From Rhodospirillales bacterium (GTDB lineage: Bacteria > Pseudomonadota > Alphaproteobacteria > BOG-932 > Roseiterribacteraceae): 45,826 nt of DNA. How positions within the stretch are numbered: position 1 is the first letter of the stretch; every line of letters starts with the position of its first letter. The translations under genes were made by a program, and so were the position numbers. Positions 7,110 to 15,786 of this stretch are shown in pieces. The DNA lies in assembly GCA_028291345.1 (NCBI GenBank), contig JAQGIF010000237.1, forward strand, positions 1 through 45,826, written 5' to 3'. Below the pieces are notes generated by a model. That model saw nothing but the letters and a program-made list of their open reading frames with translations. It was not told the DNA's origin and ran no database searches.

Positions 7110-8507
7110 TTAGGACGGCCCGATCATGTCTTCCGGTTTCACCCAGGCGTCGAACTGCTCGGCCGTCAAAAGGCCAAGAGCCTCGGCGGCCTGCAGCAGG
7201 GTAGTGCCTTCGGCATGGGCTTTCTTGGCCACCTTCGCGGCATTGTCATAGCCGATATGGGGGTTCAGCGCGGTGACCAGCATCAGGCTTTCATAGAGCA
7301 GCTTGTTGATGCGCTCCTCATTAGCGGTGATGCCAACCAGGCAGTTGCGGGTGAAGCTATCGGCGGCGTCGGCCAGCAGGCGGATCGACTGAAGAACGTT
7401 GTAGATGATGACCGGCTTGAAGACATTCAGCTCGAAATGGCCCGTCGCGCCCGCCACCGTCACTGTCACATGATTGCCCATCACCTGGGCCGCCACCATC
7501 GTCATTGCTTCAGACTGCGTCGGGTTGACCTTGCCAGGCATGATCGAGGATCCCGGCTCGTTCTCCGGCAAGTTCAGCTCGCCGATACCGCAGCGCGGGC
7601 CTGAGCCCAGCAGGCGGATATCGTTGGCGATCTTCATGAAAGACGCGGCCAGTGTATTCAGCACGCCCGAAACCTCGACCAGCGCGTCATGCGCGGCCAA
7701 AGCCTCGAACTTGTTCTCAGCGGTGACGAAGGGCAGCCCAGTGATCGACGCGACTTCCTCGGCAAATTTCTCAGCGAATCCCTTTCGGGCGTTGAGGCCG
7801 GTGCCGACGGCGGTGCCACCCTGGGCCAATTGCAGCAGGCGCGGCAGGGCGCTCTTGACCCGGGCGATGCTGTATTTGGCCTGGGTCGCATAGCCGGAGA
7901 ATTCCTGCCCTAGGGTCAGCGGCGTCGCGTCCTGCAGATGAGTGCGGCCGATCTTGACGATATGCTGGAATTCGTCCGACTTGGCCTGCAGTGCACCATG
8001 CAGCAATTCCAGCGCCGGCAGCAGCCGCCGCTCGATCTCCTCGACCGCCGCGATATGCATGGCGGCGGGGAAGCTATCGTTCGACGACTGGCCCATATTG
8101 ACATGATCGTTGGGATGGATCGGCTTCTTCGACCCGATCTCGCCGCCCAGCAGCTCGATGGCGCGGTTCGAGATCACCTCGTTGGCATTCATGTTGGTCT
8201 GGGTGCCGGAACCGGTCTGCCACACGACCAGCGGGAACTCCTCGGCCATCGTGCCGTCGATCACCTCGGTCGCCGCCTGAACGATCGCTGCGCCCAGCTT
8301 CGCGTCCAGCACGCCCAGTGCCATGTTGGCTTGCGCCGAGGCACGCTTCTGGATGCCCAGCGCGCGAACGAGGGCAGGCGGCATCCGCTCGCCGCCGATC
8401 TTGAAATTCTGCAGCGAGCGCTGCGTCTGCGCACCCCAATAGCGGTCGGAGGGAACCTCCACCTTGCCCATGGAGTCGCTTTCGATGCGGAAGCCGGCGT
8501 CTATCAT
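7110..8507 (-). CDS. fumC: Class II fumarate hydratase
   Basis: A 465-residue enzyme of the fumarase/aspartase superfamily that interconverts fumarate and L-malate in the TCA cycle; the class II form has no iron-sulfur cluster. The superfamily signature [11 protein letters not shown] is at about residues 316-326, with [13 protein letters not shown] near 100 and the active-site [10 protein letters not shown] near 188. Length is normal for FumC. The ATG at 8507 gives the standard start [14 protein letters not shown]. It is followed closely by the RHH gene, so the two are probably co-transcribed. Upstream lies a 270-base intergenic region holding a repeat element. Confidence 0.97.
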   Translation of the reverse strand: MIDAGFRIESDSMGKVEVPSDRYWGAQTQRSLQNFKIGGERMPPALVRALGIQKRASAQANMALGVLDAKLGAAIVQAATEVIDGTMAEEFPLVVWQTGSGTQTNMNANEVISNRAIELLGGEIGSKKPIHPNDHVNMGQSSNDSFPAAMHIAAVEEIERRLLPALELLHGALQAKSDEFQHIVKIGRTHLQDATPLTLGQEFSGYATQAKYSIARVKSALPRLLQLAQGGTAVGTGLNARKGFAEKFAEEVASITGLPFVTAENKFEALAAHDALVEVSGVLNTLAASFMKIANDIRLLGSGPRCGIGELNLPENEPGSSIMPGKVNPTQSEAMTMVAAQVMGNHVTVTVAGATGHFELNVFKPVIIYNVLQSIRLLADAADSFTRNCLVGITANEERINKLLYESLMLVTALNPHIGYDNAAKVAKKAHAEGTTLLQAAEALGLLTAEQFDAWVKPEDMIGPS

Positions 8508-8630
8508 CGCGATAATCCTAGAGTTTTAAATCGGAATGGCGGGGTTGTAGCACAGAGCACACTGAGGGCAACTTAGGGCGGCTGGCTGCTTTCGAAAGCT
8601 TGGCCCAGCTATGAGCCCACGCATCACCAT

Positions 8631-8741
8631 CGTCATTCCCGCGCAGGCGGGAATCCAGTTCAATACGCGTGGTAGCGCGAAAAAGACTCCTGCCCCTGCG
8701 GATGCGGCTATTGCTGGATTCCGGCCTACGCGCGAATGACG
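8631..8741. repeat. Inverted-repeat REP/BIME-like element
   Basis: Two 28-base arms face each other. The left arm begins CGTCATTCCCGCGCAGG at 8631-8658 and the right arm ends GCGCGAATGACG at 8714-8741. They are reverse complements with a few mismatches in the right arm, separated by 55 bases. The left arm itself contains CCCGC-GCAG-GCGGG. Such elements recur in intergenic DNA of sphingomonads and other proteobacteria and can fold into a long cruciform or transcript hairpin. It sits between the fumC promoter side and the purK 3' end. Confidence 0.8.
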
Positions 8742-8777
8742 ACTACTGGATTGCCGCACCGTTTTCTTGATGAGGTC

Positions 8778-9881
8778 TTAGCCTGAAGTGGGCAAAACCC
8801 AGGTGACGTGACCCATCTTGCGGCCCGGCCTAATTTCCGGCTTGCCATAAAGATGAAGATGCGCCCTCGGATCGGCAACATAGGCCGGCCAGTTCTGGGC
8901 ATCCTCGCCGATCACGTTGATCATATGCGAGGGGCGCCACGCGACCGATCCCAGCGGCAGGCCGCAGACTGCGCGCACCAGTTGCTCGAACTGGCTGGTG
9001 GCCGCGCCCTCTATCGTCCAGTGGCCGGAGTTATGGGGCCGGGGCGCCAGTTCGTTGACCAACAGCAGGCTATCCCGCGTCTCGAACATCTCCACTGCAA
9101 GCACGCCGACATAGTCCAGGTCGGTGGCGATCGCGGCGGCCATCCGCTCGGCTTCGGCGGCGAGTGCGGGCGGAATGGAGGCCGGGACGATGGTCTCGGA
9201 TAAAATATGATCGCGGTGGCGATTTTCCACCGCGGGATAGGCCGCGATCTGCCCATCCTGTCCGCGCGCCAGCACCACCGAGATTTCGCGGACGAAATCG
9301 ACGAAGCCCTCCAGGATGGCGTCGTCGGTCTTCAGGCTGACCCAAGCCGCTTGCGCATCATCACCGGGCCCGATCTTGGCCTGCCCTTTGCCGTCATAGC
9401 CGAAGCGGTTGGTTTTCAGCACCGCTATGCCGCCGATAATGGCCAGCGCATGTTCAAGTTCGTCGGCGCTGCGCACCGGCGCCCAGCGCGCGGTCGCGAA
9501 GCCGAGCTTGTTGATTTCGCTCTTCTCCGCCGTGCGCACCTGCGTGACCGCTAGGCAGGCCGGTGGAGGGAAGAACGGCCGGCGGGCGGCCAGGAATTCG
9601 GCGGTCGCCAGCGGCACGTTCTCGAATTCGAGCGTTACCACATCGACCGTCTCCGCGAACGCGGCTAAGGCGGCAAAATCGTCGTACTGCGCGACGGTTT
9701 CGGCCGCCGCGACCTGCGCGCAAGGGCCACCGGCGTCAGGCGTGAAGACATGGACGCGATAGCCCAGCCGGGCGGCCGCCATCGCGGTCATGCGGCCCAG
9801 CTGGCCGCCGCCCAAAATACCGATCGTGCCGCCGGGAGGAATGGGTTCCTCGCCGGTCCCTAAGGAAAGGGGACGGCTCAT
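8778..9881 (-). CDS. purK: 5-(carboxyamino)imidazole ribonucleotide synthase
   Basis: A 367-residue ATP-grasp enzyme converting AIR, bicarbonate and ATP to N5-CAIR in purine synthesis. [11 protein letters not shown] near residue 22 begins the preATP-grasp fold, [12 protein letters not shown] near 155 is the ATP-binding segment, and [26 protein letters not shown] near 265 carries the metal-binding Glu and Asn. The start at 9881 overlaps purE by four bases (ATGA), so the two proteins are translationally coupled. It is the last gene of the ydcH-purE-purK unit. Confidence 0.96.
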   Translation of the reverse strand: MSRPLSLGTGEEPIPPGGTIGILGGGQLGRMTAMAAARLGYRVHVFTPDAGGPCAQVAAAETVAQYDDFAALAAFAETVDVVTLEFENVPLATAEFLAARRPFFPPPACLAVTQVRTAEKSEINKLGFATARWAPVRSADELEHALAIIGGIAVLKTNRFGYDGKGQAKIGPGDDAQAAWVSLKTDDAILEGFVDFVREISVVLARGQDGQIAAYPAVENRHRDHILSETIVPASIPPALAAEAERMAAAIATDLDYVGVLAVEMFETRDSLLLVNELAPRPHNSGHWTIEGAATSQFEQLVRAVCGLPLGSVAWRPSHMINVIGEDAQNWPAYVADPRAHLHLYGKPEIRPGRKMGHVTWVLPTSG

Positions 9882-10399
9882 GGTGAGGCGTCGATAGGGT
9901 TGTCGGTAACCGCGTCAGTCTGGGCGTTTCGCCAGAACTCCAGCTTGCCGGCGATGTTCTCGTCCTGCAACGCGATGATCGCCGCGGCGAGCAGCCCGGC
10001 ATTCTTCGCGCCGGGAATGCCGATGGCCAAGGTGCCGACGGGAATGCCGCCCGGCATCTGGACGATGGATAAAAGGGAGTCGAGGCCGGACAGGCTTTTG
10101 GATTCGATCGGGACGCCCAGCACGGGCAGGGTGGTCATGGCGGCGACCATGCCCGGCAGGTGGGCTGCGCCGCCAGCGCCGGCCACAATGACCTTGAGAC
10201 CGCGTTGTTTAGCCGACTTGGCGTAGTCGACCATGCGGTCGGGCGTGCGGTGGGCTGAGACGATTTTGCGCTCATGCGGTATGCCGAACTGTTCCAGAAT
10301 GTCGGCGGCGTGGCGCATCGTCGCCCAGTCGCTCTGGCTGCCCATGATGATGCCGACGAGGGGCATTCCTGGCAGGCTATGGCTGCTCTCGATCGTCAT
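9878..10399 (-). CDS. purE: 5-(carboxyamino)imidazole ribonucleotide mutase
   Basis: A 173-residue class I PurE that converts N5-CAIR to CAIR, the step after PurK. The active-site segments [12 protein letters not shown] near residue 18 and SAHRTPDRM near 48, with the catalytic His, are intact, as is [10 protein letters not shown] near 75. The ATG at 10397-10399 overlaps the stop of the upstream DUF465 gene, and its own end overlaps purK, so all three are probably one operon. No other purine genes occur in the window. Confidence 0.96.
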   Translation of the reverse strand: MTIESSHSLPGMPLVGIIMGSQSDWATMRHAADILEQFGIPHERKIVSAHRTPDRMVDYAKSAKQRGLKVIVAGAGGAAHLPGMVAAMTTLPVLGVPIESKSLSGLDSLLSIVQMPGGIPVGTLAIGIPGAKNAGLLAAAIIALQDENIAGKLEFWRNAQTDAVTDNPIDASP

Positions 10400-10599
10400 C
10401 AGGCGATGATGTCTGGAAGAAGCTGACTTTCGAATTTCGCAATCAAATCTTTAAGCACGAGCTTTCGCTTTTTAAGCCGTTGCAGTTTCAATTGGTCGTA
10501 GGGGAACTGATGTGCGACCCGGTCGATGACATCGTCGAGGTCGCGATGCTCTGTCTTAAGCTCGTCGAGCTTACGACGCAGCACATCCTCATCGCTCAT
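10399..10599 (-). CDS. YdcH family (DUF465) protein
   Basis: A 66-residue coiled-coil protein with heptad-like Leu/Lys/Arg repeats, including [14 protein letters not shown] and [18 protein letters not shown]. This is the DUF465/YdcH pattern: a short loop between two helices ending in a basic KKRKLxLKD segment. The molecular role is unknown. It directly precedes purE with stop and start overlapping, an arrangement I recall as common in alphaproteobacteria. A second DUF465 protein is at 14821. Confidence 0.85.
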   Translation of the reverse strand: MSDEDVLRRKLDELKTEHRDLDDVIDRVAHQFPYDQLKLQRLKKRKLVLKDLIAKFESQLLPDIIA

Positions 10600-10688
10600 T
10601 ACTGAAAGCCACTTCCCACGGGCGAACCGGGCTTGAAATTAACACAAAAGCCCGCAACAGCGAAACAGGCGTCCGCCCGAAAGATGGT

Positions 10689-11030
10689 TTAAATCGCCTC
10701 GTATCGTCCGTTACGAACCCGGACCATTCCCCGACAGCTCGGGCAATCGAGTTCGTCCTGATAGTGGGTCGCCGACATGGTGGCGCCGCAATGGGGGCAT
10801 GGTCCGAAGTAAAGGCCCCGTTTGACCTGCGGTTTTACGAAGAAGCCGCTGTAGAAGGCGCCGAGGAAGATCATAAGGCCGACCGCGACGGCCCAGGAGC
10901 CGATTCCGCAGATCGATATCCCCGCCACCATTAGCATCCACTCCACGGAATTGGGCTTGTGCAGCCCCTTGCGATCTTCCGGAACGAACTTCGCTGTGGT
11001 CGATTTGTTGTCGCTCACTTGCCCCGCCAT
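10689..11030 (-). CDS. Membrane-anchored zinc-ribbon protein (paralogue A)
   Basis: A 113-residue protein with a short polar N-terminus, two hydrophobic helices at about residues 38-75, and a C-terminal zinc ribbon, CPHCGATMSATHYQ...CPSC, on the far side. The ATG at 11028-11030 follows AGGACCGG; the upstream ATG at 11078 is less well placed. Four cysteines in two CPxC pairs should bind one zinc. It is clearly paralogous to the product of 11475-11843, sharing KRGLYxG, MSATHYQ and DCPSC. I do not recognise a named family. Its gene is separated from the other copy by a plus-strand gene and a tandem repeat. Confidence 0.72.
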   Translation of the reverse strand: MAGQVSDNKSTTAKFVPEDRKGLHKPNSVEWMLMVAGISICGIGSWAVAVGLMIFLGAFYSGFFVKPQVKRGLYFGPCPHCGATMSATHYQDELDCPSCRGMVRVRNGRYEAI

Positions 11031-11058
11031 TATACCGGTCCTGATTTCATTGTTGTAA

Positions 11059-11137
11059 CGATGCGGCCTGCGCCCCATTCCTTAGTATTATGATGCGGCC
11101 CTTGCCCAATCCTTGACGTTATGATGCGGCCCTTGCC
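11059..11137. repeat. Tandem direct repeat, about 31 bp, 2.5 copies
   Basis: Three successive copies begin GATGCGGCC: 11060, 11092 and 11123. Copies two and three share TGATGCGGCCCTTGCC exactly, and copies one and two end in a similar CCTT-A/G-T-TTA. The period is 31-32 bases; the third copy is partial. The repeat lies upstream of the minus-strand zinc-ribbon gene and ahead of the plus-strand gene at 11231. It may be a slipped-strand duplication or a repeated binding site. Confidence 0.75.
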
Positions 11138-11230
11138 GCGGGTTGTCGAGGCGATGTCTTGACTATGATGGCACAATGTGGTGCATCATGGGCGGCGTCA
11201 AGATGTGTCGCGTCGGGGTTGGAGACTGGA

Positions 11231-11467
11231 ATGACAGCGCAAACACAACCAAACGACCAGGAATTGGCACGGGCCCGCACCATCCGCACGCTTGCAATCG
11301 TTCTCGCCGTCGCTGCCATGGCCGTGCTGGTCTATGGCTTCGGGATGGGCTGGAAGCCCTGGTATCAGGTCCCGGCCGGTCTTGCCGCCTGGGCGTCCAT
11401 CGAATGGCAACGCCAGCTAGGCAAGAAGATCAAAGCGCTCGAAGAGCACAACTCAACCCGGCCATGA
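11231..11467 (+). CDS. Small two-helix membrane protein, unknown
   Basis: A 78-residue protein with a charged N-terminus (NDQELARARTIR), a first hydrophobic helix at about 20-37, a second shorter one around WYQVPAGLAAWASIEW, and a basic C-terminal tail with KKIKALEEH. The ATG at 11231 has GGAGACTGGA in front. No family is recognised. It lies on the plus strand between the two zinc-ribbon paralogues and converges with the second, with seven bases between stops. Confidence 0.65.
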   Translation: MTAQTQPNDQELARARTIRTLAIVLAVAAMAVLVYGFGMGWKPWYQVPAGLAAWASIEWQRQLGKKIKALEEHNSTRP

Positions 11468-11474
11468 GCTCCCG

Positions 11475-11843
11475 TCAGGCCGCCTTATGGCCGGCCGTTT
11501 TCTTCGGCATGGCAATGAACCGGCTGTCGCGCACGGCAACGTCGCCAGCGCAGCTGGGGCAATCCACTTCGGTTTGATAATGCGTGGCCGACATGGCGGC
11601 GCCGCAATGCGGACATTTACCGATATAGAGGCCGCGATTGACCTTGGGCGGGATAAAGACGGCGCTATAGATCGCCGCCAGGATCATCGGAATGCCGATG
11701 ATCGCGCCGATCAGCCCGATCGAGCAAGCGCCAAGACCCAGCAGGATCGCCAGAATTTCGATCGCGTTGAACCGCTTAAGCCCCCGTCTGTCGTTCGGCT
11801 GAAACGGCGCTGGGGTCGATTTGGATTCGTTGGTCAATGTCAT
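11475..11843 (-). CDS. Membrane-anchored zinc-ribbon protein (paralogue B)
   Basis: A 122-residue paralogue of the 10689-11030 product: polar N-terminus with NDRRGLKRFNAIE, two hydrophobic helices at about 28-63, then a zinc ribbon CPHCGAAMSATHYQ...DCPSC and a basic tail. GAGGGA abuts the ATG at 11843, so translation may instead begin at the TTG two codons later, where spacing is normal. It follows the 150-residue membrane protein by four bases and is probably in one operon with it and the hydroxylase-family gene. Function is unknown. Confidence 0.72.
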   Translation of the reverse strand: MTLTNESKSTPAPFQPNDRRGLKRFNAIEILAILLGLGACSIGLIGAIIGIPMILAAIYSAVFIPPKVNRGLYIGKCPHCGAAMSATHYQTEVDCPSCAGDVAVRDSRFIAMPKKTAGHKAA

Positions 11844-11847
11844 TCCC

Positions 11848-12300
11848 TCAGCTGGCGTGCCCGTTAAGCGCCTTATAGATCACGAAGGCCCCCGCTATCA
11901 GGTTCACCAGGTGGAAATATTTATGCATCGATTTCGGGATTGGCTCGTAAGCCGTTGCCATCGGTTGGGTGAAGGTCAGCAGCGCCGTGGCGGTGGTCCA
12001 GAACAGCCATAAATCGACCGTCGTCGTGGCGGTCGCGGCCAGGACACCGGCCCACAATCCAACCTTATCTTGCATCTGCGCGAATGCCGTCACAGGCCAG
12101 GGAGACATAGTGCCTTGGAGATAGCGCCCGATCACGAACGGCACCATGACCACCAGGGCCCCCAGCCAAATCGGGTGGAACAGGATGAAGTTCTTCTTTT
12201 GCGGGCCGATCGTCACGCGGCCGGTAAGGGTAAGCTTCAGGGTCGTCAGCAACGTCAGGGCACTGACGGCCGAAAGCACGGCGTAATGATTGAAGCTCAC
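11848..12300 (-). CDS. Integral membrane protein, unknown
   Basis: A 150-residue protein with four hydrophobic segments (about residues 5-25, 45-62, 78-108 and 128-145). The loop PQKKNFILFHPIW and a C-terminal HKYFHLVNL with paired histidines are the most distinctive parts. Start is GTG at 12298-12300 with AGGT upstream. I do not recognise a family. It sits downstream of the sterol-desaturase-family gene and four bases before the zinc-ribbon gene, so a shared membrane-related role is possible. Confidence 0.65.
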   Translation of the reverse strand: MSFNHYAVLSAVSALTLLTTLKLTLTGRVTIGPQKKNFILFHPIWLGALVVMVPFVIGRYLQGTMSPWPVTAFAQMQDKVGLWAGVLAATATTTVDLWLFWTTATALLTFTQPMATAYEPIPKSMHKYFHLVNLIAGAFVIYKALNGHAS

Positions 12301-12362
12301 AGCACAACCTGACTAAAGGGGCGGGGTCTGACGAAGGAGACCTGAGTTGAAAGTGAACCGGA

Positions 12363-13358
12363 TCAGGCCGGGACCGCGTCAGTCGGCAATTCAACCGACG
12401 TCGGCTTGGCCGGAGGGGCATCTTCCTGCGCTGTGCTTTTACCCTGCGCAGCCCCTTTCGGCGGAGCCTCGAAAGTCTCGCCGGGGCGGCCGAACAGCAC
12501 GACCAGCCTGTCTTTCCAGGTCGGCGCATGCCAGAGGTCGCGTGCCAGGAAGGTGTATTCCCAGAACAGCACCTTGATGGGGTTGTTGGACTTCACCGCA
12601 TGGGTGATGCCGTAGATCAGCTTTTCGTCGGTTGCGTTCTGATAAGTGCCGAAGACATGATCCCAGAAATTCAGGGCTCCGCCCAGGTTGCGGTCCATAT
12701 AGATCGGGTTGCGTGCATGATGGACGCCATGAATCGTCGGCGAGACGAAATACGTGTCCCACCAGCCCCAGCGCCCGAACCGCGCGGTGTGGCAGATCAG
12801 CTGGATACCCGCCAAAATCGTGAAGAGGAACAGGACGCCGGGATGAAAACCGACCATCGCCAGCGGCACGTACACGATCACTTTCGGCACCCACTCGAAC
12901 AGGTGGAAGCGCTCCGCGGTCGTGAAGTCGAACTCTTCGGAGCTGTGATGCACCGAATGGTCGGCCCAGAACAGCCGCATCTCATGCATCATGCGATGAA
13001 AGAAATAGGACCAGAATTCCGCCGCCAGGACATAGGCCGGCAAGGTCCACCAGTTCAGCGGAATGCGCCAGTGGCTATGATTATAAGCAAAGAAAGCGAG
13101 GCCGATCATGGCGCCGGCACCGAAGGCGCGCAGCGTCAGGTTGTAGATCGAGGTGGTCAGGAGATTGACGATGGCGTCCTTGGGCAGGAGGTCGCGTTCC
13201 CGCCCTTCCTGCTTAGCCGTCCACCATTCGAAAGTGCGGAGCATAAGCTCGACTGCCAGCAGCAGGGCGACGAATACGATGATGCCGCCCGACCAGTCTT
13301 TGAGAAGGTGTTGGACCTGGGGCAATCCGATAGATTCATTGATCAGCTTATCGAACAT
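12363..13358 (-). CDS. Sterol desaturase / fatty acid hydroxylase family protein
   Basis: A 331-residue membrane di-iron enzyme. Three histidine clusters are visible: HRMMH at 121-125, HSVHH at 134-138 and HGVHH at 210-214, with His190 between. These are the iron ligands of the superfamily that hydroxylates or desaturates lipids using oxygen. Hydrophobic helices lie at about 24-42, 77-92, 103-120 and 160-185. The C-terminal 60 residues are Ala/Pro-rich and probably disordered. The ATG at 13358 follows AGGGGGATTGCG, so the upstream extension to 13427 is rejected. It may head an operon with the next two membrane proteins. The lipid substrate is unknown. Confidence 0.88.
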   Translation of the reverse strand: MFDKLINESIGLPQVQHLLKDWSGGIIVFVALLLAVELMLRTFEWWTAKQEGRERDLLPKDAIVNLLTTSIYNLTLRAFGAGAMIGLAFFAYNHSHWRIPLNWWTLPAYVLAAEFWSYFFHRMMHEMRLFWADHSVHHSSEEFDFTTAERFHLFEWVPKVIVYVPLAMVGFHPGVLFLFTILAGIQLICHTARFGRWGWWDTYFVSPTIHGVHHARNPIYMDRNLGGALNFWDHVFGTYQNATDEKLIYGITHAVKSNNPIKVLFWEYTFLARDLWHAPTWKDRLVVLFGRPGETFEAPPKGAAQGKSTAQEDAPPAKPTSVELPTDAVPA

Positions 13359-13605
13359 CGCAATCCCCCTTCCGGCCTTGCCCGGGCGCCGCGGCGAACC
13401 CGCTGCGCCTAGCGCCGGGCGCACCAAGCGGTTGGGCCCGCCGCTCTACTCGTTCCTACCATATGGCGCGACAGTGTGTTGCGTCAAGCGGGTTCCAGCG
13501 GGCGCCTATAGGAGACGCCGCCGCCGCTCTGGTGAAATGTCGCGAACCATGCGGAAATGCGTGATAACGCTGCAACGGCGTATTTCGGCTCCGACGGATA
13601 AAATC

Positions 13606-14694
13606 ATGGCGGCGAAAACTATAGGCATTCTGACCAGCGGCGGCGATTGCGCCGGACTGAATGCCGTCATCCGGGCGGTGGTGCACCGAGCGCAACATTA
13701 TAACTGGCGGGTGCTAGGTATCCGCGACGGCACCATGGGGCTGCTCGACCGGCCGTTGCGATACAGCGAGCTCGATCTCTCCTCCGTCGACGGCAACATG
13801 CTGCGGCTCGGCGGGACGATTCTGGGCACGACGAACAAGGGCAACCCCTTTGCCTTCCCCGTGACGGGGGCGGGCGGGCGCGGGGTCAAGGACCGGTCGG
13901 CCGAAATCATCGCCGGCGTCCGCGAACTCGGGCTCGACGCGGTGATCGGCATCGGCGGCGACGGCTCATTCGCCATATTGCGGCGGCTGGCCCAGCAGGG
14001 CCGCATACCGCTGGTCGGCGTACCGAAAACCATCGACAACGATATCGGCCTCACCGAAACTTCGGTAGGCTTCGACACGGCGGTTTCGGTGGCGACGGAG
14101 GCGCTCGACCGGCTTCAGCCGACGGCGGCCAGCCATGCCCGCGTCATGGTGCTCGAGGTGATGGGGCGCGATGCCGGCCATATCGCCCTCCATGCCGGCA
14201 TATCCGGCGGTGCCGATGTGATCCTGCTGCCTGAAATTCCTTACAGCCTTGACAAGGTCGCACAGAAGATCGAGGCCTTGCGCCGCCAAGGCCGCAACTC
14301 CGCGCTCGTGGTGGTATCCGAGGCGGTCCGCACTGTCGAGGGCAAGATCCTCAAGGTCGAACATCGCGGCGGTGCTCGGCGCCTCGGCGGCATCGGCCAG
14401 TATCTCGCCGATCTGATCGCCGATGCGACAGGGGCCGAGACGCGAGTCACCGTTCTGGGCCATGTCCAGCGCGGCAGCCCGCCCTCGGCGCAGGACCGCC
14501 TGATCGGCACGGCCTTCGGCGTCCATGCGGTCGATTTGATCGCGGAACATAAGTTCGATCGTATGGTTGCGTGGCAGAATCGCCGCGTCGTCGACGTGCC
14601 ACTGGCCGATGCCATCGCGCGCTACCAAGCGGTTGACATCAATAGCGGTTTGGTCAGAACTGCACGGGCGCTCGGTATCTGTTTGGGTGACTGA
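13606..14694 (+). CDS. 6-phosphofructokinase (mixed-signature, ATP-type predicted)
   Basis: A 362-residue PfkA-superfamily enzyme that phosphorylates fructose 6-phosphate. ILTSGGDCAGLNAVIR begins near residue 8, GIGGDGS lies at 115-121, PKTIDNDIG at 140-148 (catalytic base Asp144) and MGRDAGHIAL near 189. Gly120 corresponds to E. coli Gly104, the ATP-type residue. Lys141 corresponds to position 124, which is Gly in ordinary ATP enzymes and Lys in pyrophosphate enzymes. From family knowledge, Gly at the first position favours ATP even with Lys at the second. The ATG at 13606 gives the family's N-terminus; the frame extending to 13153 is antisense to the hydroxylase gene. Confidence 0.9.
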   Translation: MAAKTIGILTSGGDCAGLNAVIRAVVHRAQHYNWRVLGIRDGTMGLLDRPLRYSELDLSSVDGNMLRLGGTILGTTNKGNPFAFPVTGAGGRGVKDRSAEIIAGVRELGLDAVIGIGGDGSFAILRRLAQQGRIPLVGVPKTIDNDIGLTETSVGFDTAVSVATEALDRLQPTAASHARVMVLEVMGRDAGHIALHAGISGGADVILLPEIPYSLDKVAQKIEALRRQGRNSALVVVSEAVRTVEGKILKVEHRGGARRLGGIGQYLADLIADATGAETRVTVLGHVQRGSPPSAQDRLIGTAFGVHAVDLIAEHKFDRMVAWQNRRVVDVPLADAIARYQAVDINSGLVRTARALGICLGD

Positions 14695-14820
14695 GGCAGG
14701 GCGAGTGATATTGGTGCCTAGAAAATAATTTTCAAGGCTATCCAGCAATCCTCAGAGTGATATCGTTCTTTAGATCGGGTAGGTTTAAAGCCCGAGATGA
14801 CGTCAACATGGAGGTGCCTC

Positions 14821-14988
14821 ATGTCGCTTGAGTCTCATGTTTCCACGCTTCGCACAAAGCATTCGGATATCGATCGAACGCTCGACCATGAACAGAACCG
14901 GCCTGCGCCCGATAGTGTGATGATCAAGAAACTGAAATTCGAGAAGCTAAGGCTCAAAGAGGAGATCGAGCGTCTCGCCCCCCACTGA
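14821..14988 (+). CDS. YdcH-like (DUF465) small protein
   Basis: A 55-residue helical protein: an N-terminal helix with LESHVSTLRTKHSDIDRTL, a Pro-containing turn (RPAPDS), then a basic helix KKLKFEKLRLKEEIERL. The two-helix pattern ending in KLKFEKLRLKEEI is that of DUF465. The ATG at 14821 has GGAGG eight bases upstream. It is the second such protein here, about half as conserved with the one at 10399. A terminator hairpin follows at 15002. Confidence 0.8.
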   Translation: MSLESHVSTLRTKHSDIDRTLDHEQNRPAPDSVMIKKLKFEKLRLKEEIERLAPH

Positions 14989-15001
14989 TCATCAAATATC
15001 C

Positions 15002-15028
15002 AGCGGCGCCTTTCGGCGCCGCTTTCAT
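15002..15028 (+). terminator. Rho-independent terminator after DUF465 gene
   Basis: A perfect 9-base-pair stem, AGCGGCGCC / GGCGCCGCT, with loop TTTC is followed by TTTCATATT. The stem is strong and the T-tract weak. It lies 14 bases after the stop of the plus-strand gene and before the convergent minus-strand TrcR gene, so it may serve both directions. Confidence 0.75.
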
Positions 15029-15054
15029 ATTCCAAACCAGCTTAAATTTCCTAA

Positions 15055-15624
15055 TCAGGCGACGTCGCCTTCATAAATCGCGGGCTCCGGATCGGGTTTG
15101 CCGGTGCGCTTGCGTGCACGGGCCATCGCGTCGTCCAATTCCCCCTGGGTGCATAGTCCCAGCATAACCGGGCTGCGCGGCTTGATCGTCGAGCTGGTCT
15201 CGTGTGTGCGGGTCTTGACCGCCAGAATCGTCGTCTTGGTTGTACCGATCAGCTTGCCGATCTGCGTATCCGACAGGTTGGGGGCGTTTTTCAGCAGCCA
15301 CGCGATTGCATCGGGTTTGTCGCCGCGCTTGGTTACCGGCGTATAGCGAGGACCTTTGCCGCGCTTGCTCGGCGCCGGCAGATCCTTGGTGACGAGCAGC
15401 AGACGTGCCTTGGGGTCTTTCTCGCAACGTTCGATCTCTTGCTGGGTCACCTGTCCGCCCGCGACCGGATCGAGCCCGACCATGCCGATCGCGACCTCGT
15501 CATCGGCGATGCCTTGGATTTCCAGTCGGTGCAGGCCGCAGAATTCCGCGATCTGTTCGAAGGTAAGGCCGGTATTCTCCACCAGCCATACGGCGGTTGC
15601 TTTCGGCATCAACGGATTAGCCAT
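15055..15624 (-). CDS. trcR: DUF1013 family protein, TrcR-like cell-cycle transcriptional regulator
   Basis: A 189-residue protein of the DUF1013 family, called TrcR in Caulobacter where it is tied to cell-cycle transcription. The N-terminus MPKATAVWLVENTGLTFEQIAEFCGLH and the central SDTQIGKLIGTTKTTI segment resemble two helix-turn-helix units, so nucleic-acid or RNA polymerase binding is likely. A basic linker (PSKRGKGPRYTPVTKRGDKPDAI) joins them. The ATG at 15622-15624 gives the family start MANPLMPKATAVWL; the upstream frame to 15735 is not needed. It lies next to qor and near DUF1192, a grouping I recall from other alphaproteobacteria. Confidence 0.88.
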   Translation of the reverse strand: MANPLMPKATAVWLVENTGLTFEQIAEFCGLHRLEIQGIADDEVAIGMVGLDPVAGGQVTQQEIERCEKDPKARLLLVTKDLPAPSKRGKGPRYTPVTKRGDKPDAIAWLLKNAPNLSDTQIGKLIGTTKTTILAVKTRTHETSSTIKPRSPVMLGLCTQGELDDAMARARKRTGKPDPEPAIYEGDVA

Positions 15625-15786
15625 AATACTTCCTTGGTCTTCCTTTTTGGCTGGCGTGAGTCGCCGCGCCCGATTTGGGGTCAATCTTTGGAGAAAGGCA
15701 GCTCTGCCTCTCATTCGCGCACAGCTATGCCACATCTGGCGGCTCGCGGTGGATTTTTCCAGCGTTTTTTTTGTTTTTATTAGGCG

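Noticed and set aside
7938-8576. 212-codon plus-strand open frame opposite fumC
   Set aside because: It is antisense to a clear fumC gene and runs into the repeat-bearing intergenic region; high GC makes such frames common.
8526-8759. 77-codon minus-strand frame beginning MRQSSSRHSRVGRNPA
   Set aside because: It is translated from the inverted-repeat element; this kind of peptide is a known repeat artefact.
12528-13412. 294-codon plus-strand open frame
   Set aside because: Antisense to the hydroxylase gene with its three His clusters.
13153-13605. Upstream extension of the phosphofructokinase frame
   Set aside because: It overlaps the hydroxylase gene antisense; the family's N-terminus starts at 13606.
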